Assembly (NCBI GenBank): GCA_029781975.1
Contig: JAKOVQ010000017.1
Coordinates: 504,074-568,073 of the forward strand
Origin: Acidobacteriota bacterium
GTDB lineage: Bacteria > Acidobacteriota > Thermoanaerobaculia > UBA5066
Length of the DNA stretch: 64,000 nucleotides
Direction: 5' to 3'
Part shown: positions 16,372 to 27,400 of the stretch, piece after piece
Numbering within the stretch: position 1 is the stretch's first letter
How the letters are laid out: each line of letters opens with the position of its first letter
Made by a program: the position numbers and the translations under genes
Notes under the pieces: model-generated
Seen by the model: the letters and a program-made list of their open reading frames with translations, nothing else
Database searches by the model: none
What the model was told of the DNA's origin: nothing

Positions 16372-17889
16372 GTGAGCGTCCGAGCCCTGCTGGTCTACCC
16401 GGAGCTTCCCCCGACGTACTGGAGCATGACCTACGCGCTCCCGTTCGTCGGCAAGAAGGCCTCCATCCCCCCGCTCGGGCTCCTCACCGTCGCCTCCCTC
16501 CTCCCCGCGGACTGGGAGGTCACGCTCGTCGACATGAACGTGGAGCGGCTCCGCGAATCGGCCGTGTCCGCCGCGGACCTCGTCCTCACGTCGTCCATGA
16601 TCGTCCAGAGGGAGTCGCACGAGAGGGTCGTCCGCCTCTGCAACCGGCTGGGCACGCCCGTCGTGGCCGGGGGGCCGTACCCGTCGAGCGGGCACGAGCG
16701 GATCGAGGGAGTCTCCCACTTCGTCCTGGACGAGGCCGAGGTCACGCTCCCGCTCTTCCTCGCGGACCTCGCCGAGGGGCGCGCGCAGCGTCTCTACCGG
16801 GCCACCTCCCGGCCCGACCTCGCCCTCACGCCCCCGCCACGCTTCGACCTCGTCAGGCTGAAGAGGTATTCGACGATGGCCCTCCAGTATTCCCGGGGCT
16901 GTCCCCACTCGTGCGAGTTCTGCGACATCGTGGAGCTCTTCGGGCACCGGCCCAGGACGAAGGGCGCGGACCAGTTCCTCCTCGAGCTGACGCTCCTCTA
17001 CGACACCGGGTGGCGGGGGTCGGTCTTCGTCGTGGACGACAACTTCATCGGGAACGTGAGGGATGTGAAGGCGCTCCTCCCGCGCCTGGCCGCCTGGCAG
17101 CGGGCGCGGGACTACCCGTTCGGCCTCTTCACCGAGGCGACGCTCGGCCTCGCCGAGGACCCCGAGCTGATGGACCAGATGACCGCGGCGGGCTTCAACA
17201 TGGTCTTCGTCGGCATCGAGACGCCGGTCCCCGAGACGCTCGCGTCCGTGGGAAAGCGCCAGAACCTGAGGTCGGACATGCTGGCGAGCGTCCGGACGAT
17301 CCAGCGCAAGGGGATGGAGGTCTCGGCGGGATTCATCCTCGGCTTCGACAGCGACCCCGGCGACATCTTCGACCGCCAGATCCGCTTCATCCAGGAGTCC
17401 GGCATCCCGTCGGCCATGGTGAGCCTCCTGACGGCGCTCCCGGGCACCCAGCTCTACTCGCGCCTGCAGAGGGAGGGGCGTCTCGCGGGAGAGTCCGGCG
17501 GAGGGAACAACACGCACGACCTGAGGCTCAACTTCGTCCCCCGGATGGACGCACGGGAGCTGCTCGAGGGCTACAAGCGGGTCCTCTCCGAGATCTACGC
17601 CCCGGATCGGTACTTCTCACGCTGCCTCGACCTGCTGCGTTCCGTCACGCCCCACCGGACGTCCACCCGGAAGGTGACGGTCACGGAGGTGCGGGCGTTC
17701 CTCCTCTCCCTCCTTCGCCAGACGTTCTCGTCCTATTCGTGGGCCTACTGGAAGTACCTCGTGAGAGGGCTCATCGCCAGGCCCCGGATGCTGGCCGAGA
17801 CCGTCACGATGGCGGTCAAGGGACACCACTTCTTCCGGATGACCCGGATCGTCCAGGCGGACCAGATCCCCGACCAGCCGTACGGGTGA
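16372..17889 (+). CDS. B12-binding radical SAM protein, DUF4070 type (second of two)
   Basis: This 505-residue protein starts at GTG. Its B12-binding-type N-terminal domain (1-140) includes PPLGLLTVASLLP and the GGPYPSSG loop. The radical SAM core has cluster motif CPHSCEFC near residue 178 and the later GFNMVFVGIETP. A C-terminal DUF4070-like region holds RYFSRCLDLL and a YSWAYWKYL segment. Family members are often associated with hopanoid or other lipid methylation, but the substrate here is unknown. Together with the 10654 product it forms a pair of B12/SAM enzymes, both under sigma-54-type promoters. Confidence 0.82.
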   Translation: MSVRALLVYPELPPTYWSMTYALPFVGKKASIPPLGLLTVASLLPADWEVTLVDMNVERLRESAVSAADLVLTSSMIVQRESHERVVRLCNRLGTPVVAGGPYPSSGHERIEGVSHFVLDEAEVTLPLFLADLAEGRAQRLYRATSRPDLALTPPPRFDLVRLKRYSTMALQYSRGCPHSCEFCDIVELFGHRPRTKGADQFLLELTLLYDTGWRGSVFVVDDNFIGNVRDVKALLPRLAAWQRARDYPFGLFTEATLGLAEDPELMDQMTAAGFNMVFVGIETPVPETLASVGKRQNLRSDMLASVRTIQRKGMEVSAGFILGFDSDPGDIFDRQIRFIQESGIPSAMVSLLTALPGTQLYSRLQREGRLAGESGGGNNTHDLRLNFVPRMDARELLEGYKRVLSEIYAPDRYFSRCLDLLRSVTPHRTSTRKVTVTEVRAFLLSLLRQTFSSYSWAYWKYLVRGLIARPRMLAETVTMAVKGHHFFRMTRIVQADQIPDQPYG

Positions 17890-17912
17890 GGCGTCCGGAC
17901 CGGCGCGTCGGC

Positions 17913-19223
17913 TCACGGCGCGGGAGCGGCGCCCCTCCCGCCCGGACCCAGGTCGAGAGTCCAGTTGGCGGGCCAGAGCCGCACCCGATGGGTCGGGTCC
18001 GCTCGCCAGGCCCTCACCTCGGCGGGCCAGGACGGACCTCCGTAGAAGAGCGGAAGCTCGCGGGCAGACAGGACGTACGACCGGAGCCCGTGAATCGACG
18101 CGGCGGCAGCGAGCGCGAAGGCGACGGCGCGGACGAGCCGGTGCGTGGTGCCCGCACGAACACCGAGAGCGAGGAGCGAGAGGAGGAAGAGGACGTTCGG
18201 CGCCCACGCGTACCGTTCGCTCTCGCCCGGCAGGACGAAGCGCAGGTGCGCCGCCCGGTCGACGCCGAGCGCCCCGGAGAAGCCGGCGACGGTGAGGACG
18301 AGCGCGGCCGTCGCCAGCAGCGCCGCCTCGAAGGACCGTGCCCGCCACGTCGCGAGGCCGAAGGCGATGACGAGGGCCAGCGCCGCGAGGGTAAGGGGGA
18401 CCGCGTCACCCCCTCGCGCCAGCCCCAGGTAGACCCGGAGCGCCACGTCTCCGCCCCTCCGGTCGGACAGGAACGGCAGGACGACCGACTTCGAGAGCAG
18501 GACCGGAAGGAGGAGGTCGAGGTCCGCACGTGCCGAGCGGGCCCCGCCCGCGAACGACGAGAGGACGAAGGCCATCTGGACGGCCGCGCAGCCCGTGAGA
18601 AGCAGCGCCTCGCCGAGCCGCTCGCGGGAGCGCTTCCTCAAGGCATCGACCCAGAAGAGCGGGAAGAGGAGGGTCGCCGGGACGCCGCTCAGGCCGGCGA
18701 ACCCGACGAGCGCGAGGGCAGGTCCCCGGCCGGCGCGCGTGGACTCGGTCGCCAGGACGATCGCGACGGCGACGCCCAGGACGAACTGCGAGTTCGCGGT
18801 GTTGAGCCAGACCTCGTTCGACGGGCGGGCGAGAAGGTAGAGGGCCACGGCGGCGAGGCGGGCCCCGGGACCGGGAAGCCACGCCGCGCGCCGCGTCAGG
18901 AGGAGGAGCGGCGGCAGGAGCTGGAGGAGGAGGGCGGCGACGACGGTGACCCGCGCCGCGGCCTCGAGCGGGAAGACGGGGAGGGCAGCGATGGCGGCGG
19001 CCGCGTTCGCGGCCAGGTTCAGGTAGCCCTGGTGCGGCCGGATGAGGGAAGCGGGCCCGTCGCTCCGGGCGGCGGCGAAGTAGACGGTCCCTTCCTCGGC
19101 CCAGAAGCGCCCCTCGACGAGCACGCGCGGGGCCCTCAGGACGAGGAAGGCCCCCGCGAGGAGGAGGACGAGGACGACGAGACGCGCCGGGAGCCCGGAG
19201 GGAGCCGCATCCGGGATCTCCAT
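17913..19223 (-). CDS. Multi-spanning membrane protein, GT39/GT-C-like
   Basis: This 436-residue protein has about ten hydrophobic segments and a large first periplasmic loop containing FWAEEGTVYFAAAR. This acidic loop pattern (EE/DE after the first helix) is seen in GT-C glycosyltransferases that use polyprenyl-phosphate sugars. The C-terminal ~70 residues are soluble (LPLFYGGPSWPAEVRAWRADPTHRV...). The exact family is not certain. It stands alone between two convergent or tandem units, with no sugar-pathway genes next to it. The ATG at 19223 is a reasonable but unproven start. Confidence 0.6.
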   Translation of the reverse strand: MEIPDAAPSGLPARLVVLVLLLAGAFLVLRAPRVLVEGRFWAEEGTVYFAAARSDGPASLIRPHQGYLNLAANAAAAIAALPVFPLEAAARVTVVAALLLQLLPPLLLLTRRAAWLPGPGARLAAVALYLLARPSNEVWLNTANSQFVLGVAVAIVLATESTRAGRGPALALVGFAGLSGVPATLLFPLFWVDALRKRSRERLGEALLLTGCAAVQMAFVLSSFAGGARSARADLDLLLPVLLSKSVVLPFLSDRRGGDVALRVYLGLARGGDAVPLTLAALALVIAFGLATWRARSFEAALLATAALVLTVAGFSGALGVDRAAHLRFVLPGESERYAWAPNVLFLLSLLALGVRAGTTHRLVRAVAFALAAAASIHGLRSYVLSARELPLFYGGPSWPAEVRAWRADPTHRVRLWPANWTLDLGPGGRGAAPAP

Positions 19224-19419
19224 CGGACGAGGCCCGTTCACCCCCGGCCGCCGCACGCCCGCGGTCTGCGGGGCACGTCCACGAGCTCGTCGTCTTCTGG
19301 CGGAGTCGCGGTGGAGCCGACAGGTGCCTGGGGGCAAGCGGCCAATTCGGAAAGATCGTACCACCGCGAAAGCCACGGCCTGGACGCCAGGCTGAGCCGG
19401 CCGCCCGGGCCGCTCGGGC

Positions 19420-21105
19420 TCAGAACAGCGAGTCCGTCGTGAGCAGGTAGACGGGCCCTCCCCCACGATCGGGAAAGGCGACCTCGAAGCGGAGGATCCG
19501 CGCGACGGAGGCACGGGTCAGCTCCAGGAGGAGACCCGCGCCGACGTCGCCGCGCCATCCGCCGGTGGAGGGGCCGACGCGCGCTCCCCACGTCTTCCCG
19601 CCGTCGACGAAGGCCGTGACGCCCAGCGCCGCCACGTGCAGGAGCTCGCCGGTGATGCGGCGTCGCCACTCCAGGTTGGCCACCACCCGGGAGGTGCCGT
19701 CGAAGGTGTTCGGGTCGTAGCCGCGCAGGCCCAGGTCCGAGCCGAGGGTCAGCTGCCTCTCGCCGTCGAGGGCGTGGCCGAGGTCCGCCGCGACGCGGAC
19801 CCTCAGGCCCGCCGACCCGGTGATGGCACCCCCGGCCTCGAGGTGGGCGATCACGTTGGCCAGCTTGCGGCCCTCGGCCCGCCCGGAGACGTCCACGCGC
19901 TGCCAGGTGTAGGTCCGCCCCGAGAGCTGGCCCGTCTCGAACGTCCCGCGGGTCCGGAGCCGGACGGAGTCGCCGCCGAAGACGGGGAGCGAGAGCCCGG
20001 CGGTGACCCTCCAGCCGGGCCCGAGCGGCAGGTCCTCCTGTCGGAGCCAGGCCCGGAACCCGCGCACGACCTTCCAGCGGAACGTCGAGTGCTCCCAGCC
20101 CGTCTCGACTCCCGAAAGGTCACGGTCCGCGGGCTGCGGATAGGGCGGCCCGGAGAGGCTCTGCCAGTCCCGGAAGAGGGCGCGATCGCCGAACGCCCCC
20201 ACGAGGAGCCGGTCGGTGCGGATCCCGCGGCCCTTCACCCGGAGTCCGGCCCAGACCTCCCAGCTCCGCGTGTTCGCATCGCCCGCGACGCGCCGCTCCC
20301 CGTCAGACCAGAGGTATTTCCGGGACTCGTCGCGCCTCCAGTCGACTCCTCCGGCCCGCGGGGTCGTGATGGAGAAGAACGGGTACTCGACCCTCAGGTG
20401 GTCCGTCGACCCGTCGGACGACGAGACGTGCTCCAGCTCGAGCTGCCAGCGGCCGTGGAGGAACGTGATGTCCCTGAACTGGAAGGAGGTCGAGGTCCGT
20501 TCGGGGTCCGACGAGACGTCGAGGCCGAGGCTCGTGCCGCGCCCCAGGACGTTGTCGTCCCAGACGCCGAAGCTGACGGTCCGGCGATCCCCGGAGACGC
20601 CGAGGCTGACGGTGACGCCGGTCGTCCACTGGTCGTGGGTCTCCACGACCACCTCGGCTCCGCCGGGGACCGGGCGCGCCGAGATGACCACCGGGTTGAG
20701 GATGCCCGTGCCCCTGAGGATGAGCTCGCTCTCGGCGAGGAGCAGGGGATCGAGGAGGTCGCCGACGCGGAAGAGAAGGAGGCGGCGGATGAAGTCCTCG
20801 CGCGTGACGATGTGCAGGGCGTCGACCCACCGATACGGCCAGGCCGAGGTGGACGGGTCGTCGAGGTCGAAGACGTCGTGCCGGTCGATCCGCACCGCGA
20901 CGATGGGGGTGCCGGGGGGCACCTCCTCCGACCACGCTCCCGGACTCGCGAGCGACCAGAGGAAGCCGGCGACGCAGAGCGAAGCAAGCCGCGGGAGTCC
21001 TCTGCCGGCGACCCCGGCGGCGGGGCGAGGCGAGACCGGATCGCCCCCGAGGGCCGGTCCCGGCGCGTGATCGCGGCCGACCGGCGGTCTGGTCGGAGGC
21101 CCCAT
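19420..21105 (-). CDS. Omp85/BamA-like outer-membrane barrel (surface antigen D15 type)
   Basis: This 561-residue protein has a signal sequence ending near GAWSEE. A POTRA-like N-terminal part (about 70-170) includes FRVGDLLDPLLLAESELILRG and VVISARPVPGGAEVVVET. A long beta-barrel follows, with alternating strands such as LRGYDPNTFDGTSRVVANLEWR, the LRGY-type L6-loop pattern of the family, and the C-terminal aromatic end DSLF. Ribosome site GAGAGGGAG fixes the start. Such proteins insert or export polypeptides or glycans across the outer membrane. The gene is divergent from the cyclic-glucan synthase and both have sigma-54 promoters around one dyad, so a role in glucan or envelope export is worth considering. 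Confidence 0.75.
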   Translation of the reverse strand: MGPPTRPPVGRDHAPGPALGGDPVSPRPAAGVAGRGLPRLASLCVAGFLWSLASPGAWSEEVPPGTPIVAVRIDRHDVFDLDDPSTSAWPYRWVDALHIVTREDFIRRLLLFRVGDLLDPLLLAESELILRGTGILNPVVISARPVPGGAEVVVETHDQWTTGVTVSLGVSGDRRTVSFGVWDDNVLGRGTSLGLDVSSDPERTSTSFQFRDITFLHGRWQLELEHVSSSDGSTDHLRVEYPFFSITTPRAGGVDWRRDESRKYLWSDGERRVAGDANTRSWEVWAGLRVKGRGIRTDRLLVGAFGDRALFRDWQSLSGPPYPQPADRDLSGVETGWEHSTFRWKVVRGFRAWLRQEDLPLGPGWRVTAGLSLPVFGGDSVRLRTRGTFETGQLSGRTYTWQRVDVSGRAEGRKLANVIAHLEAGGAITGSAGLRVRVAADLGHALDGERQLTLGSDLGLRGYDPNTFDGTSRVVANLEWRRRITGELLHVAALGVTAFVDGGKTWGARVGPSTGGWRGDVGAGLLLELTRASVARILRFEVAFPDRGGGPVYLLTTDSLF

Positions 21106-21130
21106 GCTGACTCCCTCTCGTCGAAGGAGC

Positions 21131-21146
21131 TGCAAGGGTGGAGCCA
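21131..21146 (-). promoter_or_regulatory. Sigma-54 promoter for the Omp85-like gene
   Basis: On the minus strand it is TGGCTCC-ACCC-TTGCA. It has two mismatches in the -24 box outside the invariant GG, and a perfect -12 box. Confidence 0.6.
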
Positions 21147-21241
21147 GCGAACGTCCGGGATCCCGGGCGTCTGCACGACGGGCAGACGAGACACCGTCGC
21201 CGCCTGCCCCGGCCGCAGGGTCCTGCCGCACGCGCTGAACT

Positions 21242-21263
21242 CCTTTCAACGAGGGTTGAAGGG
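21242..21263. promoter_or_regulatory. Candidate shared enhancer dyad
   Basis: CCTTTCAAC and GTTGAAGGG are separated by four bases. The site lies about 100 bases from each of the two divergent sigma-54 promoters, the position expected for an activator site serving both. Confidence 0.5.
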
Positions 21264-21341
21264 GTTTCCACGCTCGGGGACCGGAGGGGCCCCCCGGGAG
21301 ACCCGTGACGGGACCCCGGCACCCCGCCACGGGGAAGGGCG

Positions 21342-21357
21342 TGGCAGGCGAATTGCG
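21342..21357 (+). promoter_or_regulatory. Sigma-54 promoter for the cyclic-glucan synthase
   Basis: TGGCAGG-CGAA-TTGCG. Predicted start is about 21368, a leader of ~108 bases. Confidence 0.78.
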
Positions 21358-21475
21358 CGGCTAAGGCCGTGGCTCGAACTCGACCGCGGCGGCCTTCGGC
21401 TCCCGCGGGGCCATTCCATGAGCCCGTGGAGGGACGGGGCTCCTCCGGGGACGTTCGCTCCCGTCCGGGCCGCGC

Positions 21476-24400
21476 ATGAGGCGACCCCTGTTCTCCCGTC
21501 GGCGGGCGGTCCGGTCCGTCCCCCTGCGCGGCGAGCTGCTGAGCCTCGAGAGCCTCGAGGAGCGGGCGAAGACCCTCGCCGCCGTCTTCACGCTCGCGCG
21601 CGAGGGCCGGAGGGGAGGCCACGACGTCCTCCCCCGGCTGGACGCGAACCTCCGCTTCCTGCGCCAGGCCTACCGCGCCCTCGCCGACGACGTCCACCGG
21701 GGCGTCGCCGTCCCGCCAGCCGCCGAGTGGCTCCTCGACAACTTCCACCTCGTCGAGTCGGAGGCGCTCGCCGTGCGCCACGACCTTCCGGCCCCCTACT
21801 ACCGGAAGCTCCCCAGGCTGGCCGCCCGGGAGCTGACGGGGAAGGCCCGCATCCACGCGATGGCGCTGGAGCTCATCCGGCACGGGGACGGCCGCCTCGA
21901 CGCCGAGCGGCTCGGGCGATTCGTCCTCGCCTTCCAGACCGTGGCGCCGCTCACCATCGGGGAGCTCTGGGCGTGGCCGAGCGTCCTCAAGCTCGCGCTC
22001 CTCGAGAACCTCCGGGTCCTGGCGGAAGGGATCCTCGCCGGACGGCACGCGAGACGCCAGGCGGACGCGGCCCTCGCGGCCCTGGCGGCCGGTCGCCCTC
22101 CGGAGGCGCTTCCGGAGCCGCTGCCGAGCGCGTTCGTCGCCCAGCTGCGGCAGCGGATGCGCGAGCACGACCCGCGCGTCTCGTCCCTCGCGGCGACGGT
22201 GGAGGGGGCGCTGGCCGCCCGCGGGACGACCCCCGAGGACCTCGTCCGGGCCGAGAGCCAGCAGCAGGCCACCGACCAGGTCTCCACGGGCAACACGGTC
22301 ACGAGCCTGAGGCTCTGCGCGACGCTCGACTGGAGCCGCTACGTGGAGAGGGTCAGCAGCGTGGAGCAGATCCTCCTGCGCGACCCGGTGGCCGTCTACG
22401 GGCGGATGGACTTCCAGAGCCGCGACCGCTACCGGCACGCCGTCGAGGAGCTCGCCGAGCCGACCGGCGAGGCGCAGGTGCGGGTGGCCCTGCGGGCGGT
22501 CGAGAGCGCCCGGCAGGCCGCGCAGGCCCGGGGAGCGTCCGAGAGGGCCGCGCACGTCGGCTACCACCTGATCGGGAAGGGGCGTCCGGGGCTCGAGATC
22601 GACGTGGCCCACCGCGCCTCCCTCCTCCGGCGGCTCCAGCGCGCCCTCTTCGCCGGCGCGACCGGCGTCTACCTGGGCGGGATCGGGCTGCTGACCGCAG
22701 CCGGCGTCCTCGCCGCGTACGCGTACGCGAGCGCGTCGGGCGCCCCCGCCCTCGCGCCGGTCGCGGCCCTGCTGGCCCTCGTCCCGTCGAGCGAGCTCGC
22801 CGTCCTCGTGGTCCAGCGCCTCGTGGGCGCGCTCGTCCGTCCCCGGCGGCTGCCGCGAGTCGAGCTCGCGGAGGGCGTCCCGGACGGCGCGCGGACGATG
22901 GTGGTCGTCCCCACCCTCCTCGGGAGCGTCGCGGGCGTCGAGCACCTGCTCGAGCACCTCGAGGTGCAGGCCCTGGGGAACCTCGAGCCGAACGTCCACT
23001 TCGCCGTCCTGAGCGACTTCCGGGACGCGCCGGCGGCGGACGTGAGCGGGGACGACGAGGTCCTCGCCGCCGCCGTGGCCGGCGTCGAGGCGCTCAACGA
23101 CCGCCACGCGCCGGAGACCAGGGACCGGTTCTTCCTCTTCCACCGCGACCGCCGCTGGAACCCGAAGGAAGGCGTCTTCATGGGCTGGGAGCGCAAGCGC
23201 GGGAAGCTCGAGGAGTTCAACCGCCTCCTCCGGAATCCCGACGACGAGGGCTTCCGGGTGAAGGTCGGGGAGCTCTCGCTCCTGCCGTCGGTCCGCTACG
23301 TCCTGACGCTGGACGCCGACTCGCGCCTGCCGCGGGGAGCCGCGCGGACCCTGATCGGCATCCTCTCCCATCCCCTCAACAGGCCCTCCGTCGACCCGGC
23401 GCTCGGGCGGGTGACGGAGGGGTACGGCATCCTCCAGCCGCGCGTCAGCGTCACCCTCTCGAGCGCGGCGGGGTCCCTCTTCGCCCGCGTCTACGCCGGG
23501 CACACCGGCGTCGACCCGTACACGACGGCGGTCTCGGACACGTACCAGGACCTCTTCGGCGAGGGGAGCTTCACCGGGAAGGGGCTGTACGACGTCGACG
23601 CCTTCCGCGCCACCGTGGACGGGCGGGTGCCGGAGAACGCGCTCCTGTCGCACGACCTCTTCGAGGGGCTCCACGCGAGGACCGCGCTCGTCTCCGACGT
23701 GGAGGTCGTGGACGACTACCCGGCCAACGTCCTCGCCCACGCCCGCCGCCAGCACCGCTGGGTGCGCGGGGACTGGCAGATCCTCGCCTGGCTCCTGCCG
23801 GTCGTGAAGACGGCGGAGGGCTTCGCGAAGAACCGCCTCCCCCTCATCAGCCAGTGGAAGATCCTCGACAACCTCCGCCGGAGCCTCGTGGCCCCCGCGC
23901 TCCTCGCCCTCTTCGCCGCGGCCTGGACCGTCCTTCCCGGGAGCCCCCTCGCCTGGACGCTCGCCGGCCTCGCGATCCCCGCCTTCCCCCTCGTCGCGTC
24001 CCTCTCCCGGCTCCTCGAGCGGTCCCGATCGCACGAGCCCGCGCGGATGTACGTCCGGGGCGCGATGGAGGAGCTGAGCACCGCCCTCGCGCAGGCGTTC
24101 CTGACGCTCGCCTTCCTCCCCTACCAGGCGTGGGAGATGGCGGACGCGATCGGCCGCACGCTCGTGAGGCTCGTCGTCACCCAGCGCCGGCTCCTGGACT
24201 GGGAGACGGCGGCGGCGCAGGCGACCCGGGCCGCGCGCCAGCTCGAGTCCGGCGTCCGCTCCTTCTTCGGCGAGATGGCCGCGAGCCCGGTCGCGGCCGT
24301 GGCGCTCGTCGCCCTCACCGCCGCCGCCCGCCCCGCCGCCCTCGTCCTCGCCCTGCCGTTCGCCGCCCTCTGGGGGGGCGCTCCGGCGCTGGCCTACCTG

Positions 24401-27400
24401 CTCAGCCGCTCCACCGCGCCCCGCCGGCGCGAGCTCTCGACCGAGGACCGCGAGCTGCTCGCCGGGATCGCCCGGAAGACGTGGCGGTACTTCGAGACGC
24501 TCGCCGGGCCGGAGGACCACGGCCTCCCTCCCGACAACCTCCAGGAGGACGGGGCTCCCGTCGTGGCCCACAGGACCTCGCCGACGAACATCGGGATGGG
24601 GCTCCTCGCGACCCTCGCCGCGGCCGACCTGGGGCTCACGAGCGCGGAGGAGATGGCCGAGAGGGTGGAGCGGACGCTGACCACCGTCGAGGGCCTCGAG
24701 CGTCACGAGGGGCACCTCCTCAACTGGTACGACACGCGGACCCTCTCGCCGCTCCTCCCCCGCTACGTCTCCACCGTGGACAGCGGCAACCTTGCCGGCG
24801 CGCTCGTCACCCTCGCCGAAGGGTGCCGCCAGCTCGCCCGGACGCGCCCGGAGCTCTCCGCCGGCCTCTCGGGCCTCGCGGCGCGCGCCGAGGCCCTGGC
24901 GGACGGGATGGGCTTCGGGTTCCTCTTCGACCGCGAGCGCCAGCTCTTCTCGATCGGCTTCCGGCTGGCCGACGGCGGGGACCCCGGGGCCCTGGACCGG
25001 TCGTTCTACGACCTCCTCGCGTCGGAGTCGCGCCTCGCGAGCTTCTTCGCCATCGCCAAGGGAGACGTCCCTCAGAGCCACTGGTTCCGGCTGGGGCGGC
25101 CCGTCGTGAGCGTGGATGGCGTGCCGACGCTCGTCTCGTGGAGCGGCACGATGTTCGAGTACCTGATGCCGCTCCTCCTGATGAGGAGCTATCCCGGGAC
25201 GCTCCTCGAGGAGACGTGCCGGATGGCCGTCCGGCGGCAGCTCCGGTACGGGGCCGCGAGGAGCGTCCCCTGGGGCATCTCCGAGTCGGCCTACAACCTC
25301 GTCGACCGGCTCGGCAGCTACCAGTACAAGGCGTTCGGCGTCCCGGGCCTCGGGCTCAAGCGGGGCCTCGCGGACGAGCTCGTGGTGGCCCCCTACGCGA
25401 CGGCGCTCGCCGCGCTCGTCGACCCGGGCGAGGCCGCGCGGAACTTCCGGCGCCTCGCGGGCCAGGGGGCCGAGGGCGCCCTGGGGTACTACGACGCCGT
25501 CGACTACACGCCCCGCCGGCCCGCCGACGCCGACTCGGACGCCGCCCCGGACGAGAGGCGGACGCCGGGGCCCGTCCCCGGCGTCGTCGTGAGGAGCTAC
25601 CTCGCGCACCACCAGGGGATGACCCTCGTCGCGATCGCCAACGTCCTCCTGGGAGACGTCATGGTCGGCCGCTTCCACGCGGACGCGCGGATGAAGGCGA
25701 CGGAGCTCCTCCTGCAGGAGCGGGTCCCCCGGGAGGCCCCGGTCATCGAGCCGCGCCCCGCCGAGGAGGCCCGCGTGGCCCCCGCCGCCCCCTCGCGCGC
25801 GCCCCGCCGGATCCGCTCGCCGCAGACGCCCTACCCGCGCGCCCAGATCCTCTCGAACGGAGGGTACGTCGCCATCGTGACGAACGCGGGGGGCGGGGCG
25901 AGCCTCTGTCGCGGCCGCGCCGTCACCCGCTGGCGGGAGGACCGGACGCGCGACCCGGGAAGCCAGTTCGTCTACCTCCGGGACGTCCACACGGGCGACG
26001 TCTGGTCCGCCGCGCACCAGCCCGTCGCGAGGAAGGCCGACAGCTACGTCGTCGAGCTCCTCGCGGAGAAGGTGATCTTCCAGCGGAGCGACCACGGGAT
26101 CGAGACGCGCCTGGAGGTCGCCGTCTCGCCCGGCGACGACGCCGAGGTGCGGCGGGTCTCGCTGACGAACCGGACCGACCGGCCGCGCGAGCTCGAGCTG
26201 ACGAGCTTCGTCGAGGTCGCCCTCGGCTCCCTCGCGGAGGACGTGGCGCACCCGGCCTTCGGGAAGCTCTTCGTCGAGACCGAGTGGGTCCCCGAGAGCA
26301 CCGCGCTCGTGGCCCGGCGCCGGCGCCGCGGCCCGCGCGACCCGGAGTTCTTCGCCTTCCACGTCCTCTCCACGGAGGGGAGGGCCCAGGGGCAGGTGGA
26401 GTGGGAGACCGACCGGAAGCGCTTCCTCGGGAGGGGGCGCGGCCCGGACGACCCGGTGGCCCTCGAAGGACGCGCCCTCTCGGGGACCACGGGGGCCGTG
26501 CTCGACCCGGTCCTCGCCCTGAGGACGCGCCTGAGGCTTCCGCCCGGGGCCGTCACCCGCCTCTCCTTCACCACCGGCGTCGCCGCGGACAGGGCGACGG
26601 CGGTCGGGCTCGCCCAGAAGTACCACGACTTCGGGGTCGCCGCCCGCACCTTCGCGCTGGCCTACACGCACGCCCAGGTCTCCCTGGGGCACCTCGGAAT
26701 CTCCGCCGAGGAGGCCCAGCTGTTCGACCGGCTCGGGTCGCGCGTCTTCTTCTCGGACGCCTCGCTCCGGGCCGGCGAGGAGACCCTCGCGAGGAACACG
26801 CTGGGACAGGCCGGCCTCTGGGGCCACGGGATCTCGGGCGACCTCCCCATCGTCCTCGTGAGAGTGGGCGCGCCGGAGGACCTCGAGCTCGCCCGGCACG
26901 TCCTGAAGGCCCACGAGCTCTGGCGCCTGAAGGGGCTGAAGGCGGACGCCGTGATCCTGAACGAGAGGGTCGCCAGCTACCGCGACGAGCTGCACGAGCA
27001 GCTCGCCCGGCTGGTCGACACCGGCCCGTGGAGCGCGTGGAAGGGGACGCCGGGGGGCGTCTTCCTCCTGCGCGCGGACACCATGCCCGAGGCGGAGACG
27101 GTCCTCCTCCAGGCCGTGGCGCAGGCCGTCCTCGCCGGCGACGGGGGCAGCCTGGCCGCGCAGCTCGACCGGCCGGAGCCGGAGCCGCGCCTTCCCGCCC
27201 CGTTCGTTCCGTCCGGCGCGCCCCCGGAGGCGGATCCGCCCGGCGAGGCCGCCGGGGCGCCCGAGCTCGCCATGGCCAACGGGCTCGGCGGGTTCACGGC
27301 CGGCGGTCGCGAGTACGTGGTCGTCCTCGAGGGCGAGAGGGAGACGCCTCTTCCCTGGGCGAACGTCCTGGCGAACCCGTCCTTCGGCACCATCGTCACC

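Larger units (their letters stand above)
21106..21475. other. 370-bp divergent control region between barrel and glucan-synthase genes
   Basis: No gene is seen here. The stretch holds two divergent sigma-54 promoters (21131-21146 minus, 21342-21357 plus), with a TTCAAC/GTTGAA dyad (21242-21263) about midway between them. About 108 bases of leader precede the glucan-synthase ATG. Confidence 0.6.
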
